Assembly: GCF_007990755.1 (NCBI RefSeq)
Contig: NZ_BJXA01000006.1
Location: forward strand, 112,179 to 176,178
Source of the DNA: Nocardia ninae NBRC 108245
GTDB taxonomy: Bacteria > Actinomycetota > Actinomycetes > Mycobacteriales > Mycobacteriaceae
DNA: 64,000 nt
Direction: 5' to 3'
Translations under genes and position numbers: made by a program
Notes under the pieces: generated by a model
Seen by the model: the letters and a program-made list of their open reading frames with translations, nothing else
Database searches by the model: none
Told to the model about the DNA's origin: nothing
Part shown: positions 55,234-64,000 of the stretch, in pieces
Numbering within the stretch: position 1 is the first letter of the stretch
Layout: each line of letters begins with the position of its first letter

Positions 55234-56124
55234 ATGACCGAACCGCTCTACCCGCTGCGCATCGCGGCCGCCCCCATCTCCTGGGGAGTGTGCGAAGTTC
55301 CCGGCTGGGGTCATGTCCTCGACGCGCGCACCGTGCTCTCGGAGATGGCCGCACTCGGCTTGGCCGCGACGGAACTGGGCCCGCCGGGCTATCTTCCGCG
55401 TGACCCGGACGAGTTACGGTCGCTGCTCGAAACATTCGGCATCGCCGCGGTGGGCGGGTTCCTGGCGCAGGTGCTGCACGCGGAGCCGGAGCGGGCGATA
55501 GCGGCGGCGAAGGAGACTGCCGCGTTGTTCGCGGCCACCGGCGCCGACGTGCTGGTGCTCGCCGCCGCGACCGGTCTGGGTGGCTACGACGCCCGCCCGG
55601 AACTCAGCGAGTCCGAGTGGCGCACGCTCATCGGCACCGCCGCCGCGATCCGCGACGTCGCCGCCGAGTGCGGGCTGCGCACAGTGCTGCACCCGCATGT
55701 CGGCACGCATGTGGAGACCGAGCCCGAAGTCGAACGGTTCCTTGCCGATTCCGATCTCGACATCTGCCTCGACACCGGTCACCTGCTGATCGGCGGCACC
55801 GACCCGGTGCAGCTCGCACAGCGACACGCCGGTCGGATCGGGCACATTCACCTGAAGGACGTCCGCAGCGCGGTCGCCGACGAAGTACGCGGCGGCACAG
55901 TGGAATACAGCGAGGCCGTGCGGCGCGGACTGTATGCCCCGTTGGGAGAGGGCGACGTCGACATCGCCGCCCTGGTGCGCAGCATGCACGCCGCCGGATA
56001 CCGGGGCTGGTATGTCATGGAGCAGGACACCGCCCTGCGACCGACCGACTCGGCGGAGATGCCGAGCCGGGATACCGAACGCAGCCTGCGGCATCTCGCG
56101 GGCCTCGTGGCCGCACGAATCTAG
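55234..56124 (+). CDS. iolE: Sugar phosphate isomerase/epimerase-type TIM barrel, probable inosose dehydratase
   Basis: A 296-residue AP-endonuclease-2-type TIM barrel. Typical features are APISWGVCEVPGWG at the N-terminus, metal ligands in VLHPHVGTHVETEPEVERFL, CLDTGHLLIGGTDP, HIHLKDV, and the terminal GWYVMEQDTALRP. IolE dehydrates 2-keto-inositol, the second step, and the rest of the locus supports that; an isomerase such as IolH or IolI has the same fold and cannot be excluded. ATG 55234 has GGAGAAG upstream. It is the first gene of the operon, ~30 bp after the last operator. Confidence 0.75.
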   Translation: MTEPLYPLRIAAAPISWGVCEVPGWGHVLDARTVLSEMAALGLAATELGPPGYLPRDPDELRSLLETFGIAAVGGFLAQVLHAEPERAIAAAKETAALFAATGADVLVLAAATGLGGYDARPELSESEWRTLIGTAAAIRDVAAECGLRTVLHPHVGTHVETEPEVERFLADSDLDICLDTGHLLIGGTDPVQLAQRHAGRIGHIHLKDVRSAVADEVRGGTVEYSEAVRRGLYAPLGEGDVDIAALVRSMHAAGYRGWYVMEQDTALRPTDSAEMPSRDTERSLRHLAGLVAARI

Positions 56125-56134
56125 TGGGGAAGTG

Positions 56135-57139
56135 ATGACAACGATGTCTCTACGACTCGGCCGAGGATGGCAGCGCTCGCGCCGCTTGCTGCCATGGCTC
56201 GCCGCCGCCACGGTGCTGGCCGCCTGTAGCGGGCCGGGCGCCGACGTGCCTGCCCCGACCAACTCCCCGGTGGCCGCAGGAAAATTGAACTCCGTCGCGG
56301 TGGTCACGCACGGCAGCCCCGGCGACGCGTTCTGGAACGTCGTCAAGAACGGCGCGGAGGCGGCGGGCAAGGATCTCGGCGTCCGGGTCGAGTACAACTC
56401 GGCCGGTGATCCCGGCCAGCAGGCCAAGCTGATCGACAACGCGGTGGCGCAGGGCGTGGACGGGCTCGTCGTCTCGATGGCCAACCCGGACGCGTTGCGA
56501 CCCTCGATCGAAAAGGCCGTCACCGCAGGCATTCCGGTGGTGACCATCAACTCCGGCGAGAACGAGAGCGTCAAGTACGGCGCCATCGGCCATGTGGGGC
56601 AGAGCGAGTCGCTGGCCGGCCAGGCGGCGGGCAAGCGGCTGGCCGATGCCAAGAAGACCAAGCTGCTCTGCGTCATCCACGAGGCGGGCAATATCGGCGC
56701 TACCCAGCGGTGCGACGGCGCGACCAAGGCCTTCGGCAACGGCACGACGCTGCAGGTCGACATCAACAACCCGACCGACGCGCAGTCCCGGATCAAGGGC
56801 GCGCTGGAGGCCGACAAGACCATCGACGCGGTGCTGACGCTGAATTCGCAGGTCGCCGCGCGTGCGGTGGACGGGGTGAAGGAATCGCAGTCCGGCGCGA
56901 CGGTTGCGACGTTCGACCTCAATACCGATGTGGTCGAGGCCATCCGGGCGGGCAAGCTGCTGTTCGCCGTCGACCAGCAGCAGTACGAGCAGGGCTATCT
57001 GCCCGTGGTGCTGTTGCAGGCCTACCGGACGAATTTGAACACAGTCGGTGGTGGCGCACCGGTGCAGACGGGTCCGGCCTTCGTCGACAAGGACAACGTC
57101 GATGCCGTCGCCGCGCTCGTGGCACAGGGCACCCGCTGA
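56135..57139 (+). CDS. Sugar ABC transporter substrate-binding lipoprotein
   Basis: A 334-residue lipoprotein (lipobox LAAC, Cys31) of the ribose/inositol-type Peripla_BP_4 family. It has AVVTHGSPGDAFWNVVKNGAEAAGKDLGV near the start, DGLVVSMANPDALRPSIEKAVTAGIPVVTINSG in the middle, and VDQQQYEQGYLPVVLLQAYRTN towards the end. It captures the sugar or cyclitol outside the cell and delivers it to the permease encoded 18 bp downstream. It lies 10 bp after the iolE-like gene. Inositol as ligand is inferred from the operon. Confidence 0.92.
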   Translation: MTTMSLRLGRGWQRSRRLLPWLAAATVLAACSGPGADVPAPTNSPVAAGKLNSVAVVTHGSPGDAFWNVVKNGAEAAGKDLGVRVEYNSAGDPGQQAKLIDNAVAQGVDGLVVSMANPDALRPSIEKAVTAGIPVVTINSGENESVKYGAIGHVGQSESLAGQAAGKRLADAKKTKLLCVIHEAGNIGATQRCDGATKAFGNGTTLQVDINNPTDAQSRIKGALEADKTIDAVLTLNSQVAARAVDGVKESQSGATVATFDLNTDVVEAIRAGKLLFAVDQQQYEQGYLPVVLLQAYRTNLNTVGGGAPVQTGPAFVDKDNVDAVAALVAQGTR

Positions 57140-57157
57140 GGTCAGGGAGTAGATGAA

Positions 57158-58201
57158 ATGACTGTTGCCACAAAACCATCCGAGGCCTCGCAATCCCAAG
57201 GGCCGACGCTCATGCAGCGGCTGATCGTCCGGCCGGAGATCGGTGCCGCGCTCGGCGCGCTGCTCGTATTCGTGTTCTTCTCGATCATCACCGAGCGGTT
57301 CCTGAGCCCGCTGGGCATCGCCACCTGGCTCGACGACTCGTCCACCCTCGGCATCATGGCGGTCGCGGTGGCGCTGTTGATGATCGGCGGTGAATTCGAT
57401 CTGTCGGCCGGCGTGATGACCGCGTCGACCGCGCTGGTCACCGCGCTGCTCGCGGTACACGCGGGCTGGAACGTCTGGTTCGCACTGCTGGCCTCGCTGC
57501 TACTGGCGTTGCTGGTCGGCGCATTCAACGGGTGGCTCGTGATGCGCACGGGTCTACCGAGTTTCATCGTCACGCTCGGTACCTTCCTTGCACTGCAAGG
57601 CCTGAACCTCGGCGTGACTCGACTGGTCACCGGAACCGTTCAGGTGTCCGGGATTCGGAGCGCCGAGGGCTACAACTCGGCAGGCTGGGTCTTCGCCTCG
57701 ACGTTGAACATCGGTGAGGCCCGCATCCAAGCCTCGGTCATCTGGTGGATCGTGCTGACCGCGATCGCCGCGATCGTGCTGGTGCGCACCAAGTTCGGCA
57801 ACTGGATCTTCGCGGTCGGCGGCTCACTCACCAACGCACGGGCAGTCGGCGTCCCCGCGGACCGGACGAAGATCGTGCTCTTCATGACCACCGCGTTCGC
57901 CGGCTGGGTGGTCGGCTCCTGCGGCATTCTGCGTTTCGCCAGCGTGCAGGCGAACCAAGGGGTGGGCTTGGAGCTGCACTACATCATCGCCGCTGTCGTC
58001 GGCGGTTGCCTGCTGACCGGCGGGTTCGGCTCGGCGATCGGCGCCGCCATCGGCGCCCTCATCTTCGGCATGGCACGTCAGGGAATTGTGTTCGCGCGCT
58101 GGGACAGTGACTGGTTCATGCTGTTCCTCGGCGTGCTGCTGCTGGCGGCGGTGTTGGTCAACAACAGATTCCAGAAGCGAGCCGAAAGGGTACGCCGATG
58201 A
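57158..58201 (+). CDS. Sugar ABC transporter permease (RbsC family)
   Basis: A 347-residue permease with eight to ten helices. The BPD_transp_2 pattern is clear: [51 protein letters not shown] and [32 protein letters not shown]. It forms the membrane channel of the importer. Its stop overlaps the ATPase start by 4 bp (ATGA). Confidence 0.94.
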   Translation: MTVATKPSEASQSQGPTLMQRLIVRPEIGAALGALLVFVFFSIITERFLSPLGIATWLDDSSTLGIMAVAVALLMIGGEFDLSAGVMTASTALVTALLAVHAGWNVWFALLASLLLALLVGAFNGWLVMRTGLPSFIVTLGTFLALQGLNLGVTRLVTGTVQVSGIRSAEGYNSAGWVFASTLNIGEARIQASVIWWIVLTAIAAIVLVRTKFGNWIFAVGGSLTNARAVGVPADRTKIVLFMTTAFAGWVVGSCGILRFASVQANQGVGLELHYIIAAVVGGCLLTGGFGSAIGAAIGALIFGMARQGIVFARWDSDWFMLFLGVLLLAAVLVNNRFQKRAERVRR

Positions 58202-58992
58202 GTGCACCAGCGAGTGGGCCGACCCCCCTCATCGAGGCCGTCGATATCGGCAAGAGCTATGGCGGCGTCGTGGCCTTGGAGGACGTGTCGACCGTGGTCA
58301 ACGCGGGCCAGGTCACCTGCATCCTCGGCGACAACGGTGCGGGCAAGTCCACGCTCATCAAGATCCTGGCCGGGGTGCACCAGCACGACCGCGGCGAGCT
58401 GCGGATCGACGGACAACCGGTCCGGATGTCCTCGCCGCGGATGGCTTTGGATCACGGCATCGCGACGGTGTACCAGGATCTCGCGGTGGTGCCGCTGATG
58501 AGCGTCTGGCGCAACTTCGTGCTGGGTTCGGAGCCGACCACCGGCTTCCTCCGGCTGCTCGACCGTCGCAAGGGTCGCGAGATCGCCCGGCAAGGGCTGG
58601 CGGACATGGGCATCGAGATCCGCGATATGGAGCAGCCGGTCGGCACGCTGTCCGGCGGGCAGCGCCAATGCGTGGCCATCGCGCGGGCGGTGCACTACGG
58701 CGCCAAGGTGCTGATCCTGGACGAACCGACCGCCGCGCTCGGCGTGAAGCAGGCCGGGGTCGTGCTCAAATATGTTGTGCAGGCCCGTGATCGGGGCCTG
58801 GGTGTCATCTTGATCACCCACAATCCGCACCACGCCTTCCCGGTCGGCGACCGTTTCCTGCTGCTGAAACGCGGCACGATGCTCGGCTCGTACGAGAAGG
58901 ACGAGATCGACCTGTCGGAGCTGACGAGGCAGATGGCGGGCGGCGCCGAGCTGGACGCGTTGCAGCACGAACTGCAGCGGGTCGTGTCGTGA
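58198..58992 (+). CDS. Sugar ABC transporter ATP-binding protein, single-domain
   Basis: A 264-residue ATPase with Walker [10 protein letters not shown] (Lys50), signature [14 protein letters not shown], Walker [13 protein letters not shown] and H-loop LITHN. The closest relatives are halves of RbsA/MglA-type proteins, which normally have two fused ATPase domains (~500 residues). Here there is only one, so it must work as a homodimer. It powers uptake with the permease and binding protein upstream. Confidence 0.93.
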   Translation: MSAPASGPTPLIEAVDIGKSYGGVVALEDVSTVVNAGQVTCILGDNGAGKSTLIKILAGVHQHDRGELRIDGQPVRMSSPRMALDHGIATVYQDLAVVPLMSVWRNFVLGSEPTTGFLRLLDRRKGREIARQGLADMGIEIRDMEQPVGTLSGGQRQCVAIARAVHYGAKVLILDEPTAALGVKQAGVVLKYVVQARDRGLGVILITHNPHHAFPVGDRFLLLKRGTMLGSYEKDEIDLSELTRQMAGGAELDALQHELQRVVS

Positions 58993-59020
58993 ACAGCGCA
59001 CCGCGGCGAAAGGTGCTGCC

Positions 59021-59959
59021 GTGACCGGTTTGGAAGCGTTGACCATCGGACGCGTCGGCGTGGACCTCTACCCGCAACAGAGCGGCGTCGGTCTGGCCGA
59101 GGTCGAGTCCTTCGCGAAGTTCCTGGGCGGCACCGCGACCAATGTTGCGGTGGCCGCCGCGCGACTGGGCCGCCGCAGCGCCGTACTGACCAAAGTCGGC
59201 CCGGACGGCTTCGGCGACTACGTGCGAACGGCCTTGGCGAACTTCGGTGTCTCGGCGGACTACGTGGGCACGGCGCCGGATCTCCTGACGCCCGTGGTCT
59301 TCTGCGAGCTGAAGCCGCCCGCCGACCCGCCGCTGCTGTTCTATCGCGCGCCCATCGCCCCGGACCTCACCCTCACCGAGGACGAGGTGCCCTGGGACGT
59401 GGTGGATTCGGTTCCGCTGCTGTGGGTTACCGGCACCGGCGTGAGCGCGGAGCCCGGACGCAGCACCCAGCGCCGCATTCTCGAACGGCGGAATCGCCAC
59501 GGGCACACCGTGCTCGACCTCGACTATCGGCCGATGTTCTGGCCGGATGTCGACACCGCCGGAGCCGAGATCGGCTGGATGGTCGACCACGTCAATGTGG
59601 TCGTCGGTAACCGTGCCGAGGTCCAAGTCGCCGTGGGGACAGCCGATCCCGACGAGGCCGCCGACCGCCTGCTCGCGCGCGGTGTCCGGCTCGCGGTGAT
59701 CAAGCGCGGCGCCGAGGGCGTGCTCGTGGCCACCGAGTACGAACGGTGGACGGTGCCGCCGTGCCGTGTCGAGGTGGTCTGCGGACTCGGTGCGGGCGAC
59801 GGTTTCGGCGGTGCGCTGATCCACGGCCTGCTCGCGGACTGGGATCCGCACCGCATCGCCACCTACGCCAATGCCGCAGGCGCCCTGGTGGCGTCGCGGC
59901 TGGCATGCGCGGATGCCATGCCGACGGATGCGGAGATCGAGGACCTGCTGTGCCGCTGA
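59021..59959 (+). CDS. iolC: PfkB-family carbohydrate kinase, probable 5-dehydro-2-deoxygluconokinase
   Basis: A 312-residue ribokinase-fold enzyme. It has the early motif GGTATNVAVAAARLGRRSAVLTKVGPDGFG and the catalytic site CGLGAGDGFGGALIHGLL with the proton-accepting Asp. IolC phosphorylates 5-dehydro-2-deoxygluconate, the fifth step of inositol breakdown; the neighbours iolB and iolD support that. GTG 59021 has AAAGG upstream. It follows the transporter genes by 28 bp. Confidence 0.9.
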   Translation: MTGLEALTIGRVGVDLYPQQSGVGLAEVESFAKFLGGTATNVAVAAARLGRRSAVLTKVGPDGFGDYVRTALANFGVSADYVGTAPDLLTPVVFCELKPPADPPLLFYRAPIAPDLTLTEDEVPWDVVDSVPLLWVTGTGVSAEPGRSTQRRILERRNRHGHTVLDLDYRPMFWPDVDTAGAEIGWMVDHVNVVVGNRAEVQVAVGTADPDEAADRLLARGVRLAVIKRGAEGVLVATEYERWTVPPCRVEVVCGLGAGDGFGGALIHGLLADWDPHRIATYANAAGALVASRLACADAMPTDAEIEDLLCR

Positions 59960-59992
59960 GGCGGCGCACGAGACAGAAATGGAGAACCTACG

Positions 59993-60886
59993 GTGCATTT
60001 GACCGACGAACGCTGGCGTGAGCTGCTGCGCGTCCGCGCGACGGACCCGGCGGCGGTCGAACGGGCTTATGCGAAACGCGTCCGCCGCCCGAACCTGCTG
60101 GCGGACAAGGACACTCTGTTCCTGGTCGCCGCGGACCACCCGGCCCGCGGCGCCCTCGGCGTCGGCTCGGACCTGACCGCCATGGCGGACCGGCGGACGC
60201 TGCTGGAGCGGCTGCTGATCGCGCTGGGCCACCCGGACGTCGACGGCGTGCTCGGCTCGCCGGACGTGGTCGAGGAGCTGCTGCTGCTGGATGCCTTGGA
60301 CGACAAGGTCGTCATCGGATCCATGAACCGGGGCGGGCTCGCGGGCGCCGAGTGGGAGATCGACGACCGCTTCACCGGGTACGACGCCGACTCGCTCGCC
60401 CGGTTCCGCCTCGACGGCGGGAAAATGCTGCTGCGCCTCGTCGATTCGGACGCGGGCACGGTCCCGACTTTGCAGGCGTGTGCACAAGCGGTCTCCGAAC
60501 TCGCGGCGAACGGGCTCATGGCCATGGTCGAGCCGTTGCCGTACCACCGCGACGAATCCGGCGCCCTGGTGATGGCCAAGGATGCGCCTGCCCTGTCCCG
60601 GGCGATCACGGTGGCTTCCGGCCTCGGCGTCACCTCCGCCTACACCTGGCTCAAGATTCCTGCCCCGCAAGATATTTCGGTCCTCGACGCGACGACGCTA
60701 CCGGTCGTCGTCCTCGGCGGTGCCCCCTCCGGCGACCCGGTCGCCGACCTGGCGTTCTGGGACGGCGCCCTCGGCCACGACGTGGTGCGCGGCCTGGTCG
60801 TCGGCCGGACCCTGCTGTATCCGCCCGACGGTGACGTCGGCGCAGCCGTCGACGCAGCCGCCAAGATGCTGAAGGAGACGCGATGA
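59993..60886 (+). CDS. DhnA-like class I aldolase, Cgl0158 type (IolJ analogue)
   Basis: A 297-residue (beta/alpha)8 barrel. Signature stretches are TLFLVAADHPARGALGVG near the start, VIGSMNRGGLAGAEWEIDDRFTGYDA, GLMAMVEPLPYHRD and the Schiff-base region TSAYTWLKIPAPQD with its Lys. It belongs to a group found in actinobacterial iol clusters between iolC and iolB. There it probably cleaves 2-deoxy-5-keto-gluconate 6-phosphate in place of IolJ. GTG 59993 has GGAGAA upstream. The family assignment is firm, the reaction inferred. Confidence 0.82.
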   Translation: MHLTDERWRELLRVRATDPAAVERAYAKRVRRPNLLADKDTLFLVAADHPARGALGVGSDLTAMADRRTLLERLLIALGHPDVDGVLGSPDVVEELLLLDALDDKVVIGSMNRGGLAGAEWEIDDRFTGYDADSLARFRLDGGKMLLRLVDSDAGTVPTLQACAQAVSELAANGLMAMVEPLPYHRDESGALVMAKDAPALSRAITVASGLGVTSAYTWLKIPAPQDISVLDATTLPVVVLGGAPSGDPVADLAFWDGALGHDVVRGLVVGRTLLYPPDGDVGAAVDAAAKMLKETR

Positions 60887-60920
60887 GAATTGATCGTCCT
60901 GAATCGAGGCGGGAATTGCG

Positions 60921-61808
60921 ATGAGGCTGCATAGACCAGCTGGAACACTGAGCGACGGCGGCGATCCGGTCCGCCTGGCCCCGGAGGACGCCGGGTGGAC
61001 GTACACGGGCCTGCGGGTGCTGCGCCTGGCCGCCGGGGAAACCCGAAAGCTGGAGACCGGCGAGTACGAAGCGTTCGTACTGCCGCTGGCCGGCGCGTGC
61101 ACCGTCCGTGTCGACGGCATGACGTTCGAATTGTCCGGCCGGGAATCGGTATTCACCCGGGTGACTGACTTCGCGTACATCCCGCGCGACGCCGAGGTCG
61201 AACTGACGGCCGACGCGGCGGTGGAGCTCGCCCTGCCCATGGCGCGCTGCGCCAACCGGCTCGACCCGAAATATGGCCCTGCGGAACAGGTCCCGATCGA
61301 CATCCGCGGCGCGGGCCGAGCCACCCGTCAGGTCACCAACTTCGGTGTCCCCGGCATCTGGGACCACGCCGACAAACTCAACGCCTGCGAGCTGATCACC
61401 CCGGACGGCAACTGGTCGTCCTATCCGCCGCACAAGCACGACGAAGCGAGCGACTGCGAGGTAGTGAACGAGGAGATCTACTACTTCCGCATCGCCGGAC
61501 GGGACGGCACCACTCCGTCACGTGACGGATTCGGAATCCACCGGACCTACACCTCGGACGGCGAGTTGGACGAAAACGTCGTGGTGCGCGACGGCGATGT
61601 TTTCCTCGTCCCACGCGGCTACCACGGCCCGTGCATCGCCGCGCCGGGCTACCCGATGTACTACCTGAACGTGCTCGCCGGCCCCGCCCCGGAGCGCTCG
61701 ATGGCCTTCTGTGACGACCCGGTGCACAGCTGGGTGCGCGGCACCTGGGACACCGAAGTCCGCGATCCGCGCTGCCCGATCACCAACCACGAAGGACGGC
61801 TCGGATGA
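60921..61808 (+). CDS. iolB: 5-deoxy-glucuronate isomerase
   Basis: A 295-residue cupin-fold isomerase of the KduI/IolB family. It turns 5-deoxy-glucuronate into 5-dehydro-2-deoxygluconate in inositol breakdown. Metal-binding residues are seen in SSYPPHKHDEASDCEVVNEEIYYFRI and in VFLVPRGYHGPCIAAPGYPMYYLNVLAGP. GAGGCGGGA lies just before ATG 60921. It overlaps iolD by 4 bp. Confidence 0.96.
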   Translation: MRLHRPAGTLSDGGDPVRLAPEDAGWTYTGLRVLRLAAGETRKLETGEYEAFVLPLAGACTVRVDGMTFELSGRESVFTRVTDFAYIPRDAEVELTADAAVELALPMARCANRLDPKYGPAEQVPIDIRGAGRATRQVTNFGVPGIWDHADKLNACELITPDGNWSSYPPHKHDEASDCEVVNEEIYYFRIAGRDGTTPSRDGFGIHRTYTSDGELDENVVVRDGDVFLVPRGYHGPCIAAPGYPMYYLNVLAGPAPERSMAFCDDPVHSWVRGTWDTEVRDPRCPITNHEGRLG

Positions 61809-63646
61809 AACTGACTGCGGCACAGGCGCTGGTGGCCTGGCTGGTCGCCCAACGCTCCGAAACCCTCGACGGCCACGAAGTGCCGCTGTTCCCTGCGGTT
61901 TTCGGCATCTTCGGGCACGGCAACGTGCTCGGCCTCGGCACCGCGCTGCAAGAGCGCAAAGACGATATCCCGGTCTGGCGCGGGCACACGGAGCAGGGCA
62001 TGGCTCTCGCGGCCGTCGGTTACGCCAAGGCGACCCATCGGCGGCAGGTCGGCGTGGCCACCTCGTCGATCGGGCCCGGCGCGCTGAACATGGTGACTGC
62101 CGCCGGTGTCGCGCACGCCAATCGCCTTCCGCTGCTGCTGCTTCCGGGTGACACCTTCACCACCCGCGCCCCCGATCCAGTGCTCCAGCAGGTCGAGCAC
62201 TTCGGCGACGCCACCGCCACGGTCAACGATGCCTTCCGCGCGGTGAGCCGGTACTTCGATCGGATCACCCGCCCTGAACAGCTGATTTCCACACTGCCCC
62301 AGGTGGTTCGGGTGCTCACCGACCCGGCCGAGGTCGGTCCGGTAACCCTCGCCCTACCCCAAGACGTCCAGGCCGAGACCTACGACTTCCCCGACACCCT
62401 GTTCGAACCGACCGTGCATCGCATCTTGCGCCCGCGCGCCGACGAGCGCTCGCTGGCCGACGCCGCTGCGGCACTGCGTAACTCGGTGCGTCCGCTGCTG
62501 GTGCTCGGCGGCGGTGTCCGCTACTCGGGTGCGGGACGCACAGCTCTCGAATTCGCTGAGCGCCACGGGATTCCGATCGTGGAGACGACGGCGGGCCGGA
62601 CCCTGGTGCCGCACGACCATCCGCTCTATGCCGGTCCGCTCGGCGTCACCGGCTCGACCTCGGCGAACACGATGGCCGCCGAAGCCGACTTGGTCCTCGC
62701 CGTCGGCACCCGCCTGCAGGATTTCACCACCGCCTCGTGGACGGTCTTCGCACCAGAAGTTCGCCTCGTCACGATCAACGCCGCACGGTTCGACGCCGTC
62801 AAGCACGGCGCGCTCGCGGTAGTCGGCGACGCGGCCGCGACGGTCCGCGATCTGGCCGATCACCTGCGCGAATGGCGCGTCGAATCCGAATGGTCCGCCC
62901 GGGCCGCAGCCCAGCGCGGCACCTGGGACGCCCACATCGACAAACTGCGCGCGCACACCCCGGGCACACCCAGTTACGCCCAGGTCGTCGGCATCGTCAA
63001 CGATCTCAGCGGACCGAACGACTACGTCATGACCGCCTCGGGCGGCATGCCCGGCGAACTCGTCGGCGGCTGGCGCGCCACCGGCGGCGCCCCGAGTATG
63101 GACGTCGAATACGGCTTCTCCTGCATGGGTTACGAACTCGCCGGCGCCTGGGGCGCGGCCATGGCGCACACCGACGGCCTGGTCACCACCATGCTCGGCG
63201 ACGGCTCATACCTCATGCTGAACTCCGAACTGTTCTCCGCGGCCTTCGCCGGACACCCGTTCGTCGCGGTCGTCTGCGACAACGACGGATACGCGGTGAT
63301 AGCCCGTCTTCAGGAGGGCCAAGGCGGCGCGCCGTTCAACAATTTCTACGCCGACTGCCGCAGCGCCCACGACGAGCCGCCGCGGGTGGACTTCGCCGCG
63401 CACGCTCGCGCGCTGGGCTGTGCCGTCTTCACCGCCGCCGACCTGTCCGAGTTCCGCGACGCCTACGCCCGCGCGCGGGAGGCCGCGGTCCGTGAATCTC
63501 GCCCAGCCGTGCTGGTGATCCGCACTCAGCCGTCGTCTTGGACCGAGGCGGGTGCCTGGTGGGAGGTCGGTGTTCCCGAATACCTGTCCGGCCGCGCCGC
63601 CTACACCGCGGCCAAACCGCGTCAGGTGCGCTATCTGCAACCGTGA
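61805..63646 (+). CDS. iolD: 3D-(3,5/4)-trihydroxycyclohexane-1,2-dione hydrolase
   Basis: A 613-residue ThDP-dependent enzyme opening the cyclitol ring, the third step of inositol breakdown. It has the N-terminal GIFGHGNVLGLGTAL and WRGHTEQGMALAAVGYAKA with the catalytic Glu. The central FAD-like domain has LVLGGGVRYSGAG. The ThDP/Mg motif is LGDGSYLMLNSELFSAAFAGHPFVAVVCDN. Length and motifs match IolD and not acetolactate synthase. ATG 61805 overlaps the iolB stop (ATGA). The operon appears to end here; no iolA gene lies within the window. Confidence 0.96.
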   Translation: MKLTAAQALVAWLVAQRSETLDGHEVPLFPAVFGIFGHGNVLGLGTALQERKDDIPVWRGHTEQGMALAAVGYAKATHRRQVGVATSSIGPGALNMVTAAGVAHANRLPLLLLPGDTFTTRAPDPVLQQVEHFGDATATVNDAFRAVSRYFDRITRPEQLISTLPQVVRVLTDPAEVGPVTLALPQDVQAETYDFPDTLFEPTVHRILRPRADERSLADAAAALRNSVRPLLVLGGGVRYSGAGRTALEFAERHGIPIVETTAGRTLVPHDHPLYAGPLGVTGSTSANTMAAEADLVLAVGTRLQDFTTASWTVFAPEVRLVTINAARFDAVKHGALAVVGDAAATVRDLADHLREWRVESEWSARAAAQRGTWDAHIDKLRAHTPGTPSYAQVVGIVNDLSGPNDYVMTASGGMPGELVGGWRATGGAPSMDVEYGFSCMGYELAGAWGAAMAHTDGLVTTMLGDGSYLMLNSELFSAAFAGHPFVAVVCDNDGYAVIARLQEGQGGAPFNNFYADCRSAHDEPPRVDFAAHARALGCAVFTAADLSEFRDAYARAREAAVRESRPAVLVIRTQPSSWTEAGAWWEVGVPEYLSGRAAYTAAKPRQVRYLQP

Positions 63647-63830
63647 ACCGGGGACGAACGCGGGGGCTGCGCGACGGGGCAGAAAGTCGTAGGATGACTT
63701 AGCGGCGCAGTGCTGCGCTGGTAGTGATGGCCCTTGCGGCACAAGGTAACTGGACGTGGCCCGGCATCGGCGACCACTTGCGTCGAGAAGGGGAAAAGCC
63801 TGTGCGGACCGAGGCGATCAGAGCGGGTCG

Positions 63831-64000
63831 GTGACCCTCAACAGGGTCGACCACACAGCGTTGGCGCTGTGGGCGGCCGCATGCGCCGAGCATGTGCTGC
63901 CGCTTTTCGAGCGCGCGCGACCCCAGGATCCGCGACCGGCCTCGGCGATCGAGGCCGCCCGAGCGTGGGTGCGCGGCGACCTGACGATGCCGGAAGCGCG
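63831..64000 (+). CDS. Imm-5-like putative immunity protein, N-terminal fragment
   Basis: The last 170 bases encode the start of a protein that runs off the window: VTLNRVDHTALALWAAACAEHVLPLFERARPQDPRPASAIEAARAWVRGD. The pattern CAEHVLPLFE...DPRPxxAIEAARAW is typical of small helical Imm-5-like proteins, often labelled putative immunity protein. GTG 63831 is the first good start in frame, though its ribosome site (GAGCGG) is weak. The start and the family are both moderately sure. Confidence 0.55.
   Translation, partial: MTLNRVDHTALALWAAACAEHVLPLFERARPQDPRPASAIEAARAWVRGDLTMPEA

Overview
The window is high-GC actinobacterial DNA, most like Nocardia or a close relative in the Mycobacteriales. 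GTG starts are frequent and several genes look leaderless. There is a PPOX-type F420-dependent oxidoreductase and a perfect KstR-type operator. The backbone gene set gatA ... pfkA ... gatB, lppZ, DoxX gene, ilvD, cfp6-like gene, ilvB-ilvN-ilvC matches the Rv3012c-Rv3001c neighbourhood of Mycobacterium tuberculosis, but with large insertions between these genes. No tRNA, rRNA, CRISPR array or transposase was seen.

Layout. 0-1.2 kb: 3' part of gatA, ending in a hairpin terminator. 1.3-5.6 kb: an SDR oxidoreductase with two palindromic operators and a frameshifted TetR regulator beside it, an SRPBCC protein behind a KstR-type operator, and a translationally coupled phospholipase A2-like / alpha-beta-hydrolase membrane pair. 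5.8-21.8 kb: an envelope-signalling region. Two histidine kinase/response regulator pairs, three transmembrane Ser/Thr protein kinases and two class A beta-lactamase-fold lipoproteins form two paralogous modules on either side of a MacB/FtsX-type ABC exporter. 21.9-27.6 kb: pfkA, an orphan protein with two antitoxin-like halves, a frameshifted MAB_1171c-like membrane gene, a secreted lipoprotein hydrolase and gatB. 27.9-37.7 kb: lppZ, a DoxX protein, a ~72-bp tandem-repeat array, ilvD, a PH-domain protein, and the ilvB-ilvN-ilvC operon behind a leader-peptide attenuator. 37.8-43.2 kb: a small secreted protein, a cation/proton antiporter, an F420-type oxidoreductase and a MoxR/VWA pair.

43.4-52.7 kb is visibly AT-richer and reads as a transferred defence island: a C5 cytosine methyltransferase, then five overlapping genes for a Z1-domain SF2 ATPase, a DUF4420/PD-(D/E)XK nuclease, a MORC/MutL-like GHKL ATPase and two poorly characterised proteins. 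It resembles restriction systems built around paraMORC ATPases and the Mza system, but no AIPR gene is present and the last two genes are unusual. This is the most interesting part of the window.

52.9-63.6 kb is a myo-inositol (or related cyclitol) uptake and catabolism locus. A LacI-family repressor and an inositol dehydrogenase-like gene run leftward. An iolE-like gene, an ABC importer, iolC, a DhnA-like aldolase, iolB and iolD run rightward from a promoter carrying tandem GAGCGCTC palindromes. The window ends inside a gene for an Imm-5-like protein.
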